A program made the position numbers and the translations under genes. Below are positions 1 to 60,561 of a stretch of DNA of 64,000 nt, one piece after another. The notes under the pieces were generated by a model, which was not told the DNA's origin, did not search any database, and worked only from the letters and a program-made list of their open reading frames with translations. This DNA is from Lucifuga dentata. Lineage: Eukaryota > Chordata > Actinopteri > Ophidiiformes > Bythitidae. The stretch is taken from NCBI GenBank assembly GCA_014773175.1, contig VXCM01000068.1:124001-188000 (forward strand), read 5' to 3'. The first letter of the stretch is position 1. The number at the start of each line of letters is the position of its first letter.

Positions 1-1417
1 GATTTAGCAATAACCATAAGATTTTATTTTCAAGATTTATTTCAAATGTTTAAATGCCTTTACTGATTAATAGTATTCTTTTTCATTTATACTTAGTTTT
101 TGTTTCACTCTTTATGGCAAACATCAAACACATAAAACGTTGTCAGTGTACATTTGTCTGTTTTAGGAAATTGAGTCTTCATCCTATTTGCCCGTTTCAG
201 GGTCTGTCTCAGTGTTCTGTTTTTTTGCATCTTTATGTAATAGAATATTGTGTTTAAAAAGGGCTTGAGGAACAGATCTGATAAATTTGAAGATTTGCAT
301 CTTTGACTACAAAAAAAATGTATTAACTCTACTGTTTAATATTCTTCTTTGATACGGTTTGTCTTATATATTTCAGTTTAAATCATAACATATGCTTTAT
401 ATTTGTTGTAATCTTGAGATGCTTTATATCTATCAATGCTTGTTTTAAGTAGTATGTATGTGATTTGCGCTCCTCTCCCAAAATGGGCTTAAAGATATCA
501 ATGATAAGATGTTTTATATGCGTATTATAGAATCCATTTTAGAAATAAATAACTCTTTTAGGCATAGGCAGTCATGTACCATAGAGGGTTTGAGATTGCT
601 GTTCCAGCTTCAAGATTTCAACTCTCCATGGCTTTTTTTTTTTTTTTTTTNTTTTTTTTTTTTTTTTGGTTTTTTTTTTGGTTTTTTTGGCTTGTCTTGT
701 GTGGCTATTAAATGTTTTTAATGAGAAAATAAATACATGGTTTTGGCTTGAGTTTGTAATATGTCAGTGCTGTATAATACCCCCAATGCATCTTACCTTG
801 GGTAACAATAACAGAACCAAAAGGCCTGACTAAAGAGTAGGTAATATTTTTATTTTGTGATTTTTTTTTCTTGTCTTGTTCTGTGTACAAATTACATTAG
901 AGCTGCCCAGTATGAGGAGGAGTTAATGCCACATAGAGGAGCTTCAACGAAAAATAGTTGTATTGAATGGATTTGATGAGCAAAAATAGTGCTGTACTGT
1001 ATGTGTCCATAATTACCAGTAAAATATTCAGTAATCTCTGTAAAACAGGATCTAGCAGTTTTGTTGGTTATTGCAACTAAATTGAAATGACTGAATATGC
1101 AGCAGCTGTGCTGAAGATTTGTGATGCAGTCCACAAACTTTTTATCTGAAAGTTTTGCAACAGACCCTTCTCACAGCAGACATTTTGACATATCGAACAT
1201 AGTTGTAATTATGTTAAAAAAGTGGTTACATTCCATTTCAGCGGTGTGACAGCTGTTGTGGTATTGTGCATACTGATTCATCTGTGATTGGCCAAGAGGT
1301 ATTCAATTTAAAAATTACAATTATTATTTATTTATAAATTGTTATATATTATTATAAAAGTGTTATTTTAGAAAATGTGGCCCTAATCCTTTTTGGTAAT
1401 AATTTTATGTTATTAGC

Positions 1418-1458
<41 letters not shown>

Positions 1459-1989
1459 GACAAACATATGCCCAGGGTACCTACAAATCAGGGCCATTCC
1501 TGGGACCAGGGCAGCGCTAGGCTTATGGGGCTTAAGACCCGGATGTTTTCCACAAAGCCCCAAATCTTTTTTATAATAGTGTGTTTTACACAAATTCATC
1601 ACCAAAGTGGAACCACAGTGTTGTGAACAGATTGGTCAGACCGAATTTGTGGACTGAACGAACATAATGCACCAAGCTCCATTGTTTAGATCATTGTAAA
1701 GGTTTTTTATTTCGTTTAAAAATATTTTTTAACTTCATATAACTTGTTAAGAGATGTAACATGATTTGTTACATTTCTTACGCATTTCTCAACATTTATA
1801 TGTAGCATTGGTAGAAACAGAATAGCTTTGGCTACCTACCAAAGCTATTTCCTTTAGTAGATAGCCAAAGCTACCTCATGCTTAGATTTTCTAGTGGCTA
1901 AACCCAGGATCTCCACTAACCCTAGCTCCGCCCCTGCCAGGGACATATTGTAATTTTCATTTCTGGAGACTTATAACCACAACACTGCT
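1..1989. other. Upstream intergenic DNA, no gene recognised
   Basis: AT-rich sequence with no supported exon. It holds a T-run broken by an N at 651, a TC microsatellite at 1420-1455, and a cluster of short inverted repeats at 1822-1873 (TAGCTTTGGCTA followed twice by its near complement). Short open frames on both strands show no recognisable protein. Confidence 0.6.
1420..1455. repeat. (TC)n microsatellite
   Basis: About 18 uninterrupted TC units are visible, followed by TTAAGA. Confidence 0.97.
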
Positions 1990-2079
1990 ACTTGCCGAAC
2001 CCTGATCCTAATTGTAACATTCACCATAGATCCAAGTCTCAAACCTAAAATTAGTGTTAAACCTTCCTTTCCCTTCTCT

Positions 2080-2470
2080 CCAGGCTGTTTTACGCACGTG
2101 CTCCCAGCAAGCGGCGCGCTTTGAATGAGCGCCTGGAGAAGCCGCCGGTGACGGAGAGGGGCGGAGCTACAACTTTTCAGTGGGAATTCTGCGTTCAAAA
2201 AGCTGGCAGCCTCCTCCTCCTGTGTATGTGTGTGTTTCAGCTTTCAATGCTGCTCAACTGCCAAACTAAAAAGGGACTGAAATGTGCTCTCATATATAAA
2301 CAACATTTGCGTTGATTCATAAGATCTACATCGTGGGGGGGGGGGANGGGGGGGGGGGAAAAAAAGAAAACAATCTGTTTACATTCGGTGCAGGTGGCTC
2401 CACGTTTAACCGAGAAATAGATCATATCACTGCTGAAACAATCCTCGTCTCACCTGCAGGAGAGGTAAAA
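2080..2470 (+). promoter_or_regulatory. Smoothelin long-form promoter and 5' UTR
   Basis: The stretch 2090-2170 is locally CpG-rich (GGCGCGC, GCCGCCGG). A TATATAAA box lies at 2293-2300, about 170 bp before ATG 2471. An AC-TAAAAA-GG sequence near 2265 differs from a CArG box by one base. A G-run with an N at 2347 interrupts the likely 5' UTR. The ATG has an A at -3. A CTGCAG just before 2460 could also be an intron acceptor, so a noncoding upstream exon cannot be excluded. Confidence 0.55.
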
Positions 2471-51264
<48,794 letters not shown>

Positions 51265-51836
51265 ACTGTGCTCAGTAAATGTTTGGCCCTGAAGCGGTGT
51301 TCAGTGAGGGCCCCCACCCCTTTCATCAATCCTGAANACCCCCACCCCAAGCACTGTCTTCACGTGATGACTGTGCCTCTCTGAGAGGCTGAGTCAGATT
51401 TGCACCTCTGATGGACAAATTGGGGATTGTGTGTGTTTTTGTGTGTCAGTTTGGCTTATTTACTCTGTTGGCAGTGGTGATGTGATTATTTCATTTCACA
51501 TTGTTAACACAAAGTCCCATAATTCTCCTGTAAGAGATCACCAAAGTTTTTATGAAACTATCTTTTAAGCTTTAAAATGTTAGTACATGTCACTTTTTGT
51601 GCTCAAACTTGGCTTTGTTGTATCACTAGTGTGTACTGAGAGACATCTAAAGAAATACACAAGAAGTTTTTACTGAAATCCCCTTTTAAAATATTTATTC
51701 CGACTTTTGTCTCTGCTACACTTTTGTAACTGTTGTAATTTGTTAGTACTTGTTTGATTTCACTGAAAAAGAAAAATATGCAACCATCTGATGGATCTAT
51801 CTGCATTATTTGGTTTCCACTCTGGTACTGTTAACA

Positions 51837-51867
<31 letters not shown>

Positions 51868-52740
51868 TTACCAAACTTTTATTGCTTTGGATTATCTCAT
51901 ACTTTCATCTTTGTCAACCTTTAAGATATTAGAGCTTCATTCACAAGCACTGGGATGTTAATAAATGTAAAATCATTGTCTTTGTTATCCAGACTCTGCA
52001 ATGCTACTGAGAACTTTCAGGTTCTGAATTTGTGACACGTTTTTTTAACATCAAAATGTTTGCATGATTCTGTATTTTCCCATAATCCACCTCTCACATG
52101 CATTATTCAGGTAAAAAAAAAAAATAATAATAATAAGCATGGGTTTATGCAGATTGTCATATGACGTTTCATCACCCTGCCAAACACACTCACACACAGT
52201 AATGGGCTCTTTATTTATGCTTGACTAGACTTTGAAAAATATTATTTTTAGTAGTGTGTACATTATGCTTTTTAGATTTTGTTTATTGTAAATCCATGAA
52301 CCTGAGATGGCATGGAAAAGTGTGGTGAACAAACTGGGGATCACTTTCTATTTGGGCCCAATGAAAGCTGGCTTTCAGCTCAGTCATTTAGAGGCTTAAT
52401 CATGTCTGAACTTATTTGTCAATGTATATTTCACAACCTGAAGCTAAGGAAAATTTTTGAGCTAAAATTTTATTTCAAGTGTATAATTTTGGTTCTTTGA
52501 GAGGATGTCTAAAGTTTGGATCGTTCCAGAGCTGATTTTGATGTAACTCATTTCTTTGTGCTCAATTTTTTGTGGATTTTAGAGGACTTATTTGAGAAAT
52601 ATACCAGTGCTGCCAACTCAGAGACATATACTTTGCAGGAAGCAGTGAGGCCTGTACATATGAGCTTAAACACATTGGAATTTCATGTTTCTGTGCACTA
52701 CAGTTAAATGTGAATTAACAATTAAACTGGTTTAAAAAAA
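51265..52740 (+). other. smtn distal 3' UTR
   Basis: Noncoding sequence with an N at 51337, a T-run at 51838-51862, AATAAA at 51960-51965 and ATTAAA at 52721-52726, the latter followed by an A-run. Transcripts using exon 20b probably end at one of these. Confidence 0.6.
51960..51965 (+). terminator. Poly(A) signal AATAAA
   Basis: Canonical hexamer 696 bp after the exon 20b stop. Confidence 0.5.
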
Positions 52741-52847
52741 AAAAAAGAAGAAGAAGCTTTGTGTCTGATTGTTAACTCTGCNAACAATTAAACTGGTTTA
52801 AAAAAAAAAAAAGAAGAAGAAGCTTTGTGTCTGATTGTTAACTCTGC
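52717..52847. repeat. 65-bp direct duplication around an N
   Basis: 52717-52781 and 52783-52847 are identical, with an N at 52782. An assembly artefact is likely at the end of the smtn 3' UTR. Confidence 0.95.
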
Positions 52848-52957
52848 TTATTTCTACTTAGGCTGGAGCCAAAATTCAAACCCAGGACCTTTATTGATGA
52901 GATGTGAAATTTCTTGATCTCTAAATAACTGAAAAAGGAAAGTGATTTTTAAAAATG

Positions 52958-52963
52958 TTTTAT
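52958..52963 (-). terminator. selenom poly(A) signal AATAAA
   Basis: AATAAA on the minus strand, about 70 nt downstream of the SECIS core and 530 nt after the stop codon. Confidence 0.6.
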
Positions 52964-53013
52964 TATTCTTTTACAACCCTTCCACTTGAATCCTCTTGTC
53001 TGTATGAGTCCAA

Positions 53014-53095
53014 CCCACCAGAATATGTAGCATCAACCCCAAACCGGTCAGATGATTTTCAGCATGGGGCTTCATTAAGTTTCACAGTAGGTAGG
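53014..53095 (-). ncRNA. Candidate SECIS element in selenom 3' UTR
   Basis: On the minus strand an ATGA (53075-53072) is followed by 12 nt and then an AAAA run at the apical loop. A TGAT (53035-53032) closes the core, so the quartet UGAN / NGAN is present. The arms GCCCCATGCTG and CGGTTTGGGGT can pair with one U-U mismatch, forming helix II. Outer arms CCTACC (53095-53090) and GGTGGG (53019-53014) can form helix I, though the internal loop is large. The motif order matches the eukaryotic SECIS rule ATGA-N10-12-AA-GA. No folding program was run. Confidence 0.65.
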
Positions 53096-53489
53096 AAGCA
53101 ATCAGTCACACAAGAGAGCTCAAGTGAGGAAGGATCCTGAAGACACCTGACACATGACGGATTAAAATAGAAATAAAACATAGACACTCACAGTCATATG
53201 TGCGCAGAATATTGAAGCAATCACGTATTGGCCTGTTGTGTTATTAGCGCCACATAAAACAAACATATGTAATAAAAAAAAATGTATGTGCAACTTCCAA
53301 AAGTGGACCTTTGGAGGCCTTTTGCTGTTTTTAAGACTTTGTCCTTCACCAAAGGCCAATCTATGATCTGCTGGTCTTAATTTGAAATGACGAGCATCTT
53401 TATCATCAACTGCAATAATCAGCTGGTTGTGGAGCAGCTATGAAGCAGAGTGGTGTTGTGTTATTTCTGTGTTTCTCCACGCTGAGGAG

Positions 53490-53714
53490 TTATAGGTCGG
53501 AATGCTTGGTGTCTGGCTCTGGGGAGGTGTTCTCTGTGGGAGGAGAGGAAGAGGAAGGCTGGGAATCTGGTGTTTCATTAAATGGAGTGTCTTTGGCAGG
53601 AGAGAAGCGAAACTCCTCCGGCACCTCGTCCTCAGGTTGAGCTTTCTTGTAGAAGCCCAGTTTCCCCAGCAGCTCGTTGATCTCAGAGCGGGTCATGTCG
53701 GACAAGCCAATCCG
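53490..53714 (-). CDS. selenom: selenom exon 5
   Basis: Acceptor TCCACAG. The exon encodes [40 protein letters not shown] and a 35-residue Pro/Ser/Thr-rich tail ending KHSDL before TAA (53492-53490). The tail is longer than in human. Confidence 0.96.
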   Translation of the reverse strand, partial: RIGLSDMTRSEINELLGKLGFYKKAQPEDEVPEEFRFSPAKDTPFNETPDSQPSSSSPPTENTSPEPDTKHSDL

Positions 53715-56579
53715 CTGTGGAGCAATTACAGGTTAAAAGACAATAATAACAGTGTCCCAAGTCCCCAAGTCAAGACAAGCAAGTCACATATCAAGTCCCA
53801 GGTCAAGTCACAGTTTGAGTCCTAAATAAATCATAATGTAGTTGATACTAAATTTGTTTGCCAAAGTAATAGTGAATTTACTAAAATAATATTTTTTTTT
53901 TTATTGGTATTTATTACTTGCTGGATAAACTTTATAATTCAATGAGAATATATTATAATTCAGAGCAATTTCACATGAAATGAAATGGAGGCCACTTTAA
54001 GGATGCTTTTCTGTCTCGGTTCACGTGGTCTTTTGGGTTCTGCATATTGCAGCATTTTTCAGTTCAATTCAAATTCAATTCAAAAATACTTTATTAGTCC
54101 CTCAAGGGGCAATTAAAAGCATGTAGGTTGGCAAACGACAATATGAACTGACAGACTTCGAAAGACACCACTGAACACCGAAGACACCGAAAGACTTTGA
54201 CAGAACACCAAATACAGCAGAAGACAAAAACCTGCAAGTGCACAGTTTTTGTTGTTGCAAACAACATAGCGTTTGTAAGTGGAAGCTATTAATCTTTGAT
54301 TTCATAGCTAATTCCAAAGTTGCTCTGCTGATCAGCTGTTGTTAAACAGTGTTGTGTAAAACTCAACTGGTTGTCTGATTGGTCGAATGTGGGGAAATGA
54401 AGACTTGATTCACTGCACACTTTTCAGTTGCACAATGTTTAAGCATTGGTTTGAGGAAGGTATCGACTCTTTCTGAGCCAGTGGTGTCAAGTTCAAGTCG
54501 AGCTGCAAGTCTTTTTGGTTATGTCAAATCGCACATCAGCAAATTTGTGACTGGAGTCCACACCACTAGCCAAAAAGGTTTATTAGTTTAAACTTTCATA
54601 GATATTAATGGTGAGAAGAAAAAGTTACACCATCATCCTTTTAATTCACCCTTTAGACTATAAATGGGAGCCAGAGCAAAAATTGGTAGACTTACATCCA
54701 GCTCCTCGTAGTAGTGGTTAAGGAGGACAAGCTCAGGGTCGGCCCCAGGAATGTGCTTCATCACCAGATTGTGGCTGAAGTTGCAGCGATCAAGGATCAG
54801 CACTGACTCAATAAGCTGGAATTTTTTGACTTTAGTATGCAACTATCAAACATTAAAATAATACACTTGCAGTAAAGGATACTAAAGAGGAATATCCTGA
54901 GTCACAAAGGCTTTGACCTGCAGAGAGAGCGGGGATTAGTGTTTTTCCCTGCAGGTTGGTTTCAGTGTCGGGGAATATGCATAACTCTACACAAAGAAAT
55001 GTAAAATGGTACCACTCTGCTTGTGAAACGTGCTCACTGTGACTTCATATCTGTTTTCTTACTATTCTTCATGATGCTGAACACATTACAGAAGATGTCT
55101 CACCTCTCTCAGCCTGTTCAGCTGTCATCCACCACATGTCTGGAAAAGACGAGAAAACGTCATAAGCAACATTCATCAGGACAACAAATAAGAAGATACT
55201 AAATTAGAGTACTATGCATTTCTTCATAGAGGTTAGAGCAGCAGTTTGTTCTAATTTCAGCGTTTTAGTGACAAACCATTGATTCCTAAAATGTCCAGGA
55301 TGCCTGCTGAAATACTGGGAGGCACTGAACTCATTTTTTGTAAAATGTAAGCCTCAGGTATTGAATAACAGGTGTGACTAGCACAACAATATCAGCAGAT
55401 ACTGTACATGTTTTTCTTCACTGATGTTGGCAGGGTGGTGCGAGTGACCTCCCTGGGGGAAACTGCATGTTCTCTCACAAACAGGAGAATAGTGTTTCAG
55501 AGACTTTTGTGCAGTAATCTGGCCTCATGTTACAGCCTGAGTCCTTATTCAGCCTAAAACAAGTCACGTTGTTGCAAATGTCACCTAAAACTTTATTACA
55601 GAAACTACAGAACTACAAATTTTAGGCTGCAAAAGTCTTGATATCTCTGCCAATCATGTGCGACGGATTTTATGGATCACATGAAACTGGGGAATAATTT
55701 ACCAGAATTATGTCATTTCTTGATTCTAATGTAGCAAGCAGCTTTATTCTCTATTATTTTAAGATACTGACACTCATTTCTAGGAAATTCCTGAAACAAG
55801 TTGATTTCTACAGGATACAGGTTGAAATAATCTCCCAATATTGGCAGATTTTTTCACTTGTTTTAACAAAAAGTGAAAAAGAAATATTAACATTGTAAAA
55901 TCTGAATTTCCAGATTCTATAACTAATGCACAGCATCAATTTTTCCACAAATGAAATGGAAGTTTTCAGCATGTACAACAACCAAGATATAACTAAAATT
56001 TACTGTTTGTTTTTTTTTCTGTGACAGTATTTTATGCGCAGAGGAGCTTGTTATAAGACCCTATTTCTACCATTTGGAAGGTCTGAATCTGCACTTATCT
56101 CTAAATGTTTTGTGAATTAGTTAATTAACAAACATTAAACAATCTGTTACCAATATCTGTATGGATAATATGGATAATATAATATCGTATGGATAATAAA
56201 ATCCTCACTGTAGTCGACATAGTTTATTTATACCTGTGCATCAAATGCATTCAGATCCATTTATTCCACTACAACTCATCACTTTAAAAAAAAAAAAAAA
56301 AAAAAAAAATCACGCATGCGCCCAATATGGAAATATGAGAAATAGGTATCCATTCACACATTTATCCAAATCCGATTCAGAGGAGGTAAAAGCATTCAAA
56401 CATCGGAGGATCGTCACTAACAGACCATGATTCGTCCTGCTGTGGTCTGATGGATCAGAGCACCGTGCAGATTTTTACCGTACCTCCACTCTGCCTCTGG
56501 CGAGTCCGGCCACTTTTTTCACGTCCACGTCGTAGGCGGAGACGCACTGAAGCAAACTGACCAAAAAGATCAGCCACAT
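53490..56579 (-). CDS. selenom: Selenoprotein M gene, spliced, UGA = Sec
   Basis: Selenoprotein M is a thioredoxin-like ER-lumen oxidoreductase. The minus-strand coding exons are 56579-56484, 55139-55104, 54917-54883, 54774-54696 and 53714-53490, giving 471 nt and 156 residues including selenocysteine. All introns are GT-AG and phases agree. Residues 1-15 ([15 protein letters not shown]) are a signal peptide. The redox motif C-G-G-U uses the TGA at 55127-55125 (residue 37). The body reads [54 protein letters not shown] and LGFYKK, all closely matching mammalian SELENOM. The C terminus ends HSDL, like the human HADL ER-retrieval-type end. A normal gene finder would stop at the TGA. The gene converges on smtn, as I recall for human 22q12. 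Confidence 0.96.
53715..54695 (-). other. selenom intron 4
   Basis: Apart from the fragment at 54060 and a T-run near 53890, no feature is seen. Confidence 0.6.
54060..54120. repeat. Teleost repeat fragment
   Basis: TTCAATTCAAATTCAATTC and ACTTTATTAGTCCCTCAAGG, followed by GGGCAATTA, resemble the terminal part of a common fish LINE-type repeat, inside selenom intron 4. Recognition is from memory. Confidence 0.4.
54696..54774 (-). CDS. selenom: selenom exon 4
   Basis: Acceptor CTTCAG, donor GTAAGT, 79 nt, phase 2 to 0. It completes the split TA|C Tyr codon and encodes [18 protein letters not shown] then NHYYEELD, the most conserved block of the family. Confidence 0.97.
54883..54917 (-). CDS. 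selenom: selenom exon 3 (35 nt)
   Basis: Acceptor CTCTGCAG, donor GTATCC. It encodes [11 protein letters not shown] plus the first two bases of Tyr. Human reads [12 protein letters not shown] here, so this small exon is certain despite its size. Confidence 0.93.
55104..55139 (-). CDS. selenom: selenom exon 2, Sec-containing (36 nt)
   Basis: Acceptor TTCCAG, donor GTGAGA, phase 0 to 0. It encodes T-C-G-G-U-Q-L-N-R-L-R-E, where U is TGA at 55127-55125. Human reads TCGGUQLNRLKE. Confidence 0.96.
55140..56483 (-). other. selenom intron 1
   Basis: AT-rich, with an A-run at 56284-56309. No other feature is recognised. Confidence 0.6.
56484..56579 (-). CDS. selenom: selenom exon 1, signal peptide
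   Basis: The exon starts with ATG (56579-56577) and encodes [20 protein letters not shown] then [12 protein letters not shown], ending in phase 0 at GTACGG. The hydrophobic core followed by SA|YDVD fits signal peptidase cleavage. ARGRVE precedes TCGGU as ARARVE does in human. Confidence 0.95.
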
Positions 56580-56780
56580 TGTTTCTCCTGGTTCGGGTTC
56601 TCCACACCAGCACCTACCTGCAGATGTGTGAGCAGCAGAGGAGGAGGAGGAGGAGGAGGAGGAGGAGGAGGAGGAAGAAGAATATGGTGAGGATGTGAAG
56701 TTATGTCACGTCCGGATCACTTGCCACGTCAGATGTTTCCCTCCCTATCAGGAGAGGCGTGGAGAGGGGCGCACAGTAGG
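56580..56780 (-). promoter_or_regulatory. selenom promoter and 5' UTR with UPRE-like site
   Basis: The minus strand carries TGACGTGG at 56731-56724, about 145 bp upstream of the ATG. This is the core recognised by XBP1/ATF6-type factors of the unfolded protein response. A second ACGT core (CGTGA) lies at 56706-56710. A purine (AGG)n tract lies between these sites and the ATG. No TATA box is seen. Confidence 0.45.
56638..56680. repeat. (AGG)n trinucleotide repeat
   Basis: About 14 GGA units lie just upstream of the selenom ATG, probably in its 5' UTR or core promoter. Confidence 0.93.
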
Positions 56781-56919
56781 TTCAAGATCCTCATCAAATA
56801 CAGAAAAGCCCATAAACTTTATGTAGCCTACAGTTAGAGGTTAAAACATCAGGCAACTTAGTAAACTATAAGGAAATTACTTACATTTTGTTTATCCTAT
56901 GATTTATTTGTCCATAGTA

Positions 56920-57370
56920 TGAAAACTCATTTCAGTCATTTTTTTCTAATTATTATATAATGACTGACAATTTTTCTCATATTTATGACATAAAACTCAT
57001 TGTTATTTGGTAGTATATCTTCATATGCCACAAGATACTATCTCATACATTAATTATGATAAAAGTCTCTGATAAGAAAAAAAAGAGATAATATCATTGT
57101 TATGACTTAGTATCTCCTCATTATGAGAAGCTTTCTTATAATTATGTTAAAGTTTCTCATAACTATGACACCGCTCTTCACATCATGAGATCTCATACTT
57201 GCAATCTCCTGAGATACAATCTCATGAGAAAGTGTCTTATAGTTTGAGAAGGTATCTCATAACTATGTGAAAGTTTCTGATAATTATGAGAAAAGCACAT
57301 AACTGTCAAAAAGTCATTCGAAAGTGCCTCATACATAATATACTATCTCATACAGTAATTATGAAATTAA
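56920..57370. repeat. Degenerate TCTCATAATTATGA minisatellite
   Basis: Variants of TCTCATA, AATTATGA and their complements recur about every 30-40 bp (for example TATCTCATAACTATG, TTTCTCATAACTATGA, TCATAATTATG-like). Units are diverged and occur in both orientations. Confidence 0.6.
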
Positions 57371-58478
57371 ATTTGTGTATCTCATTATTAAGTGAATAAA
57401 TACTTAATAATGAAAAAAAATCTTTTTTTTTTTGTTTTTTTTTCATTAGGTGTAAATGGGTTTCCTGGCAGGTGGTTGTATTTGGTAGAAAAAATGGTGT
57501 TAAAGGAAATGTCACTGCATAATTACAAGTCTGGTAGGGGTGAATGGACTAAGATCTGTTTATAAAAAGATACACTCCTTGTTCCTAGGCAACCATTCAC
57601 GAAATGAGTCATGTGACTAAAAATTTGGGTAGAGTAATTAGGCATGCAGAGGTTGTTGCATGTTTTATGCTGTTTGTAAGGTTGTGATAAATATAAAGAT
57701 GTTAACTGTATCTTGATCTTTTAACTTTTCTTAATATGGATAAATTGTTATGATTGTTTGTCAAAGAAATATTTAACTAAAGTAGATTTCACAAAGTAGA
57801 AGTTTGAGTGCAATGTCATATGTGATTTTTTTTTTTTTTTTTTTTTTTTTGCTGTGAACTGATTTTTATTAAAATGTTAAAGCTGTCATAACTCTTTTTT
57901 CGTGCTTACTGTATAAGGAAGCAGACTTCTGATTAGTGATAGCCTTTATAATAAAGTACAACAAGAGGTGTTATAAATAAATGGGGGCCTGCACTGACTT
58001 AAACTTCTTTGGTTCTGATTGTTATTAGGTTTGTTCCTCTCTGGCAAGTTACCCATAATGTTGCTCATATACTCATATACTATAGTTAAGTCAACACAGC
58101 AAAATAACAGAAACTGTATATTACATTTTACAACAACTCCACAAAATATGGCTTCATACTATGAAACTGAACCAAATTTTGACAAAAACTGACCATTATA
58201 TTGTCTACTGGATTACATAATAATCATTGTGTGTAGATCACATGTTGTTCCTTTTCTGAAAGCAGCTCCAGAAATGTCAGACAGGAAATTTGGTTTGATT
58301 ACTTGCAAAAGAACATCAGAGTAACACTGAAGATATGTAAAGAGGAAACAAGCTAAGAGGAATGTGCTGCTAGTTGTGTTAAGCTACATTGTGCAGTGTT
58401 ATCCTCTGCAAACTTTCAGCATTTGATGAAGTAAACAGTGATGAAGATATGTTGTGTTGTTATTGCCAACATTAACAT

Positions 58479-58607
58479 CAAATGAGGCAGAAAATATTGC
58501 ATGGTCCTTGTAAAAAAAAAAAAGAAAGAAAGAAAGACAAAGNCAAATGAGGCAGAAAATATTGCATGGTCCTTGTAAAAAAAAAAAAGAAAGAAAGAAA
58601 GACAAAG
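58479..58607. repeat. 64-bp direct duplication around an N
   Basis: 58479-58542 and 58544-58607 are identical, with an N at 58543. An assembly artefact is likely. Confidence 0.95.
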
Positions 58608-58860
58608 AACCATACCGATGATTGAGCCCAATAAAAACTACCCGCATGCACGTTACATTACCACCAACCACTTTCTAAAACATAAAACTGTATTTTAGTT
58701 TTTGTGATAGTTTGCCAAAATCACTTAATCTTTCAAAATCAAATGTTCAGGTGATAAACTCATCTTAAAATTCTGAAAAAAAAAAAATGTTTTTTCTGCT
58801 AGCACTTACACACAGTTGTAGAACAATTCATAAGTATTAGATTTATTTTTGTTTTAAGAG
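58608..58860. mobile_element. Truncated TIR element, copy 3
   Basis: AACCATACCGATGATTGAGC, ACATAAAACTGTATTTTAG and AAAATCAAATGTTCAGGTG follow the order of the 5' half of the 4112 and 38317 copies. The 3' half is absent. Confidence 0.65.
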
Positions 58861-60497
58861 GGCATGTGGAAATAGTGTATGCACATTTTCAACCCATCTC
58901 ACAGCACTTGATTGTTTTTTTTTTTTTTTTTTTTTTTTTATCTATTATTATTTTCCTTCACCAGCAGCTTTATGTGACCTTCTGTTCTGCCATGTTTACT
59001 GCACAGTCTTTTACAATAAGCTTTGCCCTTTAAGGGTAGCATTCTTAAGTCCATACACATTTATAATAACAGCTTTTCAATTCAATGGAAAATGCTGACT
59101 CATTCACACACACACATACACACAGAGCTTTTGGTTCGTTAATTTTATAAAGCCTGCAGGCATTTAGCAGGTCATGCAGCCTGATGAGGAACCATCAGCT
59201 GTTGCCATGGCAGCAACATCCCATCCTAATTCTTTGGGTCAGTGTAGAGGTGTTCATTCATTTCTCAGAGTTGGTCTCAAAATACAAAAATGAGAATTTC
59301 CCACCTCAGTACATTATGTAGCCAAAGTTTGTAGCTTTTGGTCAATAATTGCATTATACTGAAATTATAATTCTGCCACAATTATGCATATGGTTTGGCT
59401 TTTATATTTAAACAGGAATAACTAAACAAACAGTTTGACTTTGCATTGCAGCTCGACTCTTGGGGGACACCCATGCTGCAGCAACACAGTACAACAGCAC
59501 AGAATACACATTAACATGATAAATAACATGCAGAAAGTAATGCAAATAATCCCCTCAATGGGAATGAACTCATAAATAAAGAGCCTCCAGGGTGCTTTCA
59601 AACAGATCCAGAGCAGGTGCTGCAGGAGGCTCTGACAAATAGGAGGAGGTGTAATATCAGCAAACCACACACCTCACACCAACCCTCCAGAGTAAATGAG
59701 TGTGAAGGCCTTTAGTTAGACTGTAAATCACTGCAGTGAGGTGTAATGGGTGTGGTCGACTGGCTGACAACTGACATAACATAATCTGACTTTGTGCCCT
59801 ACCAGAACTACTTCATTCATTGTTGTTGATTATGCTGCGTAAACTACAGTTCACCTTAACATTAACCCTTTTTTCTTTTCTTTTTACACCTAACAGTATG
59901 AGCAATTTCTTACTCTTGCTTTTTGACAACAGCAAAGACCTAATTTGCCTGATGTCCGGCAAAAACAAGCCATTGATCTGCAAGGTGTAAGCCTTATACA
60001 TTTTATATTTGTCTCCACATGTTTCTTGGGCATTTATCAGGCAGAGCAATGGTGCCTTAACACAGACAGGAATGAACCTGCTTCATCTGCATCATTAAGT
60101 TGATTCTTATCATATCAGAACTTGCTGCAGCTATTAAAAATTGATATAAATTTTGTCCATTTCTCCATTTCTAAACAGGTTAACTTCACAAAGAAATATA
60201 TGTTCAGTTCTTAATTGCATTATGATGATGATAGACTTTGTAAAAATATTAATTATGGAGATATTCTTTGAGAGCTAAATAAACCCACATGGACACACAT
60301 ACACTGTATATATAAACTTATCAACACAAATTAAATCACATATAAAGTCACATATATGGAAACAAATATGCAGAATTTTGATGGGCCTCCACCCGCTGTG
60401 AAATGTTCTGCATGTTCACATCTATTTTTGGACATGGCATGGTCAGTCATTGTATCTAGTCTGCTCTAGCTTGTGGATGTTTCTTGGTATCCCATAC

Positions 60498-60561
60498 AAA
60501 AAAACAACAACAACAAAAAAACAAAAAAAAACAAAAAAAACAAAAAAACAAAAAAACAAAA
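60498..60561. repeat. A-rich (CAAA)n tract
   Basis: Irregular runs of A separated by single C bases. Confidence 0.9.

Noticed and set aside
1..900. Possible TUG1 lncRNA or other upstream neighbour of SMTN
   Set aside because: In human TUG1 lies upstream of SMTN, but no sequence here could be tied to it.
53370..53420. A first SECIS candidate closer to the selenom stop
   Set aside because: It has an ATGA but no A-rich apical loop at the right distance and no pairing closing TGA; the site at 53032-53075 fits much better.
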